Shown here one piece after another: positions 53,908-64,000 of a stretch of DNA of 64,000 nt. Made by a program: the position numbers and the translations under genes. The stretch's first letter is position 1; the number at the start of each line of letters is the position of its first letter. The DNA is from Nannobrachium achirus. Taxonomy: Eukaryota > Chordata > Actinopteri > Myctophiformes > Myctophidae. The stretch covers positions 43,139,356 through 43,203,355 of the forward strand of contig OY997651.1 of NCBI GenBank assembly GCA_963921795.1. The letters are read 5' to 3'. Below the pieces are notes generated by a model. It made no database searches, had not been told where the DNA came from, and was given only the letters and a program-made list of their open reading frames with translations.

Positions 53908-55162
53908 CAATAGTTAAAGCATAAAATAATGATACACAATAAAGTTTGAAGTCTATAAACACAAGCCCCACCCCACCACCATCGTATCAACGCATTGCAA
54001 CATATAAGTGCCAGTAAACAATGTCTGAAATGGTTAATTAGATCAACATTCAACATCAAATAGAGTACTGACTGTACATGACAAATGTCATCATCATATG
54101 TAACTGCTGCCATAGAATCAATCTAAAAGTGCCATTCCCACTGAGAACTATAACTATAAAGATAACTATAAGTATAGACCTCAGGGGGAACTCTGTCAAT
54201 AGAAGATATGCGCGTGACATCATCATCATCGGCAGTAGTGCAATAGTCCGGTCACGCGGGCCCGCACCGCCCCATATCTTTTTCTGCCCTGTGTCACGCC
54301 TCGCACTCGTATTGATGCCAAAACCCCCCAAGTTCACACCTCAAACAACGCTTTAGTGTCACAACAGGGTGTTTTAACAAAGAAACAAGCCTGTATGCAT
54401 ATCAATAGACCTGTATAGTAGGTGTTAAGCGACGTGTGCGTGACGTCATGAAAATCGCGTACCCCCAAACATTGATTCAACAATGCAACACTGATCATCG
54501 GAAGTTATGCGGGACTACTTAAGTGGCAAAAAAAATACATTCTGGCCTTGACAGCCCATACATTCAAACAGAAAAGTCATATCTGATTGCAATAAACAAT
54601 GTTAAATAACGTTAAACTCACTTTGCCACTCGATTTGCCACTCAATTTGCCATTCACTTTATGCATGTGTATACCCTCTATAAAGTATTTTGTTGAATGG
54701 TTAACGACTTGTTTTCATACACATTCTAGGACGGGAACCCCCTTTTGGGGTTTTTACCTTTAAATCCGGGATTGGGGTAATTGTTGTTGCTATATACAGT
54801 ACATGGCAACATACATTTCTTGTAATCTTTGAATAAATATGTATAGTTTTTCAGAAAACTTCAGGTCAGTGTTTACTGTTTAGAAGGCATTTCTTTTAGA
54901 ATCGGCCTCAGGTCTAAATGGGTAAACTGAAGCATGGTATTGACAATTCAAATGAAAATCAGAATTGAGCACAGTCTGACTCTGACCAAATCCCTTGAGG
55001 TCATATCTCCCATCAGATTATCAGTTTAAGCTCCAAAAGCAGTGTTATATTAAAAATGATACCTGGCAGCAGAGTATGATGGGGGGAAAATGACAGGTGA
55101 TACTTCATGTACAGCAGCCAGGGGTGTCGCACCAAATTCTGGCCTCTCTACTTTAACTATTG

Positions 55163-55213
55163 AAAAATAGCAGATATACAAGCTCACAGTGAGCTTGTAG
55201 ATCTGCTATTTTT
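55163..55213. repeat. Recurrent hairpin, copy 12
   Basis: Short version in which AAGCTCAC meets GTGAGCTT directly, giving almost no loop. Confidence 0.9.
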
Positions 55214-55470
55214 GAAAAATCATGACATTTGTGCAAGTCTTTGAATATTTCAAATCCTTCTAAGGTTGTTTGAAAAACCTATGTTTCTATGTCAGTGGTG
55301 CTCAAAACGTTTCCATCTGAAGGACCCCCTAAATGATATGTATTTGGCCACGGACCCCCATCTCAAAATATTTAGTTCCAGGGACGCCCCAGAAGCAAAA
55401 TTTGAGTTACAAATATTTGCTTAAAAAATACATAATATTCAAAGATTTGCACACATTCTCACGACTTTTC

Positions 55471-55543
55471 AAAAAGAGCAGATCTACAAGCTCGCAGCTT
55501 AGCACTCGGTGCCGTGCTGTGAGCTTGTATATCTGCTATTTTT
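55471..55543. repeat. Recurrent hairpin, copy 13
   Basis: AAAAAGAGCAGATCTACAAG left arm, GCACTCGGTGCC inner part, right arm ending CTGCTATTTTT. Confidence 0.88.
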
Positions 55544-56395
55544 CAATAGCTTAAGTATAAAATTATTAAGGCCCCTCCACCTTGGGCCCTAGTAACTCAG
55601 TCCCACTTTCTCCCCCTTGTGACGCCCTTGACAGCAACTTCCCTTTTATTCATTTATTGCACAATGCCAAACAAACAGACATACAGAACATGTAAATATG
55701 GATCAGTGCACATTTGAATTCATACATTTTCAAGTGGCTTATTGCTGTTTAGGAAGTAGGGTAGGTATTGCTTTTGTTTTTGCATGTTTCAGTTAAATCA
55801 AAGAGTCTTAGTCTGTTTCAGACTACTACTGACACGAAAGTAGATGTTCACAACTGCAATACAATGCGTTACACATGTTCATAGCAGTAGCTGCAGTGTT
55901 ACTCCAAATCACAAAATGCTTTAACAATTATACAAACTCCAAAGCAACAAGCACAGATACTCAAAGGCAGGGGTCATCAATATGTCCGACTGTCCGTATA
56001 GGCCTACGCACAAATGTGTCCATGGCAAAGACTTGTTCTTGTCCATGGGACATTTTAGATTACATTTTTTACACACCGTTAAATAATTATTTTGATCATA
56101 AGACCCAATTACTGAATGTCAAGTCTCCATCCACATTTTCTTCAGAATATGGACTGTATGCCACTGATTTACTATGACACTATGGCACATTATGAGTCCA
56201 CTAGTGCTAGTGGTTCTCAAACAGAACAATAATAACTCTGAGAGTGCACAAATGGAAGACCTGTTATGGTCATTCAGGGCTATCTCTTTATGTGTTTCCG
56301 GTAATATGATTGTTCACTCATTTTGTATGTCTGTGATTTTCTTTAACTTTTGACTAAAGATGTCATGTCCACCACAAGCTAGCATGACGAGAAGC

Positions 56396-60403
<4,008 letters not shown>

Positions 60404-60506
60404 GCTTTTCCTACTGCTTGTTCACACACCAGGGAGTAGACAGCAACACACCACACGCACACACACATCCACAGTGTTTACTGGCTTAATGGCTGTGGCC
60501 AGAGAG

Positions 60507-60525
60507 ACACTTCCTTATAAACAAG
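60507..60525 (-). promoter_or_regulatory. Conserved promoter block of ependymin copy 2
   Basis: ACACTTCCTTATAAACAAG on the plus strand; on the minus strand it holds TTTATAAGG, a TATA-like box 110-120 bp before the ATG at 60403. Nearly the same block precedes copy 1. Confidence 0.55.
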
Positions 60526-60864
60526 ACACACGACGGCTCCCGGTTCTGGATCGACTGCCAGAGTTTCTTTCCAGCAGCTTTCTGAAGGCCCAGGCCTTCT
60601 TTTGTAATCACAGCAATAAGAGGCCATAACAAAGCATGTGACTTGTATTTGACAAATCATAAAAATGATATTCTAGATAATATTATGTACTTTATACCAG
60701 CACAAAGGCTGTTAGAGGTAAATAAGTAATCCTCTCTGTATGATCACTTAAAATATGTTTACAATTTATTGTAGAAAAATAAAGGCCTGAATCCAGTTAT
60801 TAACCCATGCATCAGTTTATTTGGCTTGGCTAATGGACATACAGTCTAATAAAGTATACTGCTG

Positions 60865-60935
60865 AATACTTTATTAGACGTTTGCATTGGAAAAGTGCAG
60901 CACATGGCAGTACAGTTAAGATACAAGGTCTACGG
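60865..60935 (-). repeat. Retroelement 3' tail, fifth copy
   Basis: TACTTTATTAGACGTTTGCA and GGCAGTACAGTTAAG resemble the tail at 24162; more diverged. 60526-61640 otherwise has only repeat pieces, including an hAT-type relative near 61230-61420. Confidence 0.55.
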
Positions 60936-61647
60936 ATAGGATTTAAACCCAAGAAAGCACACTGGCTTGTTTATTCTGTATTATTATTAAGTAGGCCATT
61001 CCATTCTTTGGGAATCCTCCAACACTGGGTCAGAGGTAGTGGTGTGTTGTACTCACAGGAACTTGAAGGAGGCTTGGAAAACCGGCACTGGAGTGGAGTT
61101 GTGGGTGAGTGGAGAGGATCACATTGCACATTGCATGTGTGTGACATCACAGTCATGTGAACTTGAAGTCACGGGACTGTCTGGAATACCTGGATATACA
61201 GGTACACACACTCCAAGGATGGGTCTTGTGGTCTGAAGTACATTTATATACTGTTAGTACATAAGTACATAGTACAATCTTGAGGTATTTCCGATTCCCA
61301 ATAGTTTTAATTCTACTCCACTACATCTTGGATCCATGTATTGTACTTTTACTCTACATTTATTTGAAACTTTAGTTACTAGTTACTTTGTATTATCATT
61401 GATATCATTGATTATTATTACAAAACATACATTAACCACTTAGACCCTATCAATGGCCTATACATTTCAGAAATTCTTTGGGGGCCTGGACATTTTATGG
61501 GGCCCGGACAAAGCCAGATGTTAGGGCTTAAAACGTAATACTTTTACATTGATAATAGACTCTCTTATCTGCAACATAAAATTGTTTAATTTAACCTGCA
61601 GTTGTCAATTGAATCCACAATTCCACATATCTCTCTCAAGCAGTACT

Positions 61648-63039
<1,392 letters not shown>

Positions 63040-63870
63040 ATGGAAACAATGCAAATGTACAGGGATCATCATGACACCATGGAATCACAGGAGTTGGAGA
63101 ACAACGTGGAGGAGAAAGAAATGCAGGAGTTGGGGATGAAGATACTGGAAGAGATGAACAAGCTGAAGGCCTGGGCGGACAACCTAGACGAGCGGGAGAT
63201 CGTGTTGTTGACGGAGACGGTGAACAGGCTTATCGAGCTCAAGAATATCATTGGACTTCCGTGTGGCCCGGCACCGACCCATGTCCCGAAGCCCAGCTTT
63301 GGCTCCACGCAGGGAGCAGGCGGCCAGGAGAAGTGCGTCGCCGCGGAGCCAAAATGTCTGTCGGTGCTCAAGCTCAAGATGATCTTCGAGCAGGAGATCA
63401 AGTCGGTGGAGCTCAGGTGTAAGTCGGTCGTCCCCAAGCTCAAGATCGTTGATCCCGAGGGGACGGAGGTCTCACGGACCCCAACACCAACCGGTGAACA
63501 GGAACCAAGCTCTGGAGAAGTCGTCGTTGATGACGTGGAGTCAGAACGTCCGACAGACCTCGATCTGGAGAAGACGGTCGAACAGGAGGAGGATTCCAGC
63601 AAAGATGGAATAACGGGTGTCCCACAGGCCCCAACAACAAGTGCAGAGACACCTACTTTATTAGGACAAGGTGCTGATGTCGCAGCGGGGCGAGCGCATC
63701 ACTCGGTCCTGGTGCTGAAGAAGCTCTTTGAACAGGAGGATCCCAGAGAGAGCAAGAAACATCACTCGGTCACCAAGCTCAGGAGGTTCTTTGAAGGCTC
63801 TGGCCGGAAGTCTCCCAAGGAGAGGAGGGAGAAATGTCATTGTCTCCCCAGGACCCCCATCTCGCTCTGA
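63040..63870 (+). CDS. Unrecognised 276-aa charged protein with repeated SVxxLKxxFE motif
   Basis: Single open frame from ATG 63040 to TGA 63870. I do not recognise the family. It is GC-rich with strong third-position bias next to AT-rich flanks, supporting real coding sequence. Residues about 15-72 are rich in E, L and K with heptad-like spacing and could form a coiled coil. A motif is repeated three times: SVLKLKMIFEQE at 108-119, SVLVLKKLFEQE at 222-233 and SVTKLRRFFEGS at 243-254; a weaker SVVPKLKIVD follows the first. Between them is a Thr/Pro/Glu-rich stretch (140-220), probably disordered, and the C-terminus is basic (GRKSPKERREK). No signal peptide or membrane segment, so cytoplasmic or nuclear. 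The start could instead be an internal methionine (position 5 or 14), or this may be the last exon of a longer gene, since an acceptor-like CAACAG lies about 45 bp upstream. Confidence 0.65.
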   Translation: METMQMYRDHHDTMESQELENNVEEKEMQELGMKILEEMNKLKAWADNLDEREIVLLTETVNRLIELKNIIGLPCGPAPTHVPKPSFGSTQGAGGQEKCVAAEPKCLSVLKLKMIFEQEIKSVELRCKSVVPKLKIVDPEGTEVSRTPTPTGEQEPSSGEVVVDDVESERPTDLDLEKTVEQEEDSSKDGITGVPQAPTTSAETPTLLGQGADVAAGRAHHSVLVLKKLFEQEDPRESKKHHSVTKLRRFFEGSGRKSPKERREKCHCLPRTPISL

Positions 63871-64000
63871 TGATGCAGGAATCAGGATATAAATGATACA
63901 GCAGGTATACAGGTATATACTGTACACGTATGAAGGGATTAGTCAAGTTACAGCGAATGATCGGTGGATCTCTTATTCTTATATAGGTCAAACAATCAGT
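63871..64000. other. 3' flank of the 276-aa gene
   Basis: AT-rich; no polyadenylation signal of the AATAAA form seen before the window ends. Confidence 0.5.

Larger units (their letters stand above)
53079..56395. other. Intergenic region dominated by one dispersed repeat family
   Basis: 53390-53680, 53640-53950, 55140-55330 and 55290-55560 are pieces of the family also seen at 39790-40260. 54360-54480 recurs at 58070-58170. The remainder to 56395 is AT-rich, with AATAAA-type words (minus strand) near 55645-55658 that could serve ependymin copy 2. No gene recognised. Confidence 0.55.

Noticed and set aside
63069-63602. 177-codon Ser-rich frame on the minus strand at the right end
   Set aside because: Antisense shadow of the 276-aa frame, low complexity, no start context or motif.

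Overview
The window is nuclear DNA of a vertebrate, almost certainly a ray-finned (teleost) fish. It has spliced genes with GT-AG introns, very long CA and ACGC microsatellites, dense hAT-like and TTAA-flanked miniature transposons, fish-type LINE tails, and a tandem pair of ependymin-type genes, a family best known from fish. The species cannot be fixed from the sequence alone; a herring-like genome would fit but is not proven.

Layout. Positions 1-19000 hold no gene I can support. They are a nested repeat array: a unit of about 2.77 kb in one inverted copy and four direct copies, joined by a palindrome, each unit being two diverged halves. A 1.5-kb transposon and a 0.5-kb TTAA element are inserted in it, and both have empty sites elsewhere in the window. 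From 20.2 kb unique genes begin: a two-exon citrate synthase lysine methyltransferase (cskmt, +, 20188-22514); a secreted two-domain C-type lectin (+, 27843-30680); an 11-exon secreted mucin-like protein with a threonine/proline tandem-repeat exon (-, 42618-32982); two ependymin-related genes with matching six-exon structures, both 217 aa (-, 51847-46400 and 60403-56396); and an unrecognised 276-aa acidic protein (+, 63040-63870). I assembled the spliced models by hand, checking reading phase across every junction; all total lengths are multiples of three.

The lectin, mucin and ependymin genes all encode secreted proteins but nothing links them into one pathway. cskmt is a mitochondrial enzyme gene.

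Most striking observations. (1) One lectin intron is a complete hAT-type element plus one copy of its 8-bp target duplication; the duplicated site CAGGTGAG supplies both splice sites, so the insertion created an intron without changing the protein. (2) A hairpin of about 50-90 bp recurs at least 18 times between 23 and 62.4 kb, inside several unrelated miniature transposons, with arm changes that stay complementary within each copy. (3) Another lectin intron ends in 107 GT repeats and five T directly before the acceptor, the arrangement known to control exon skipping in human CFTR.
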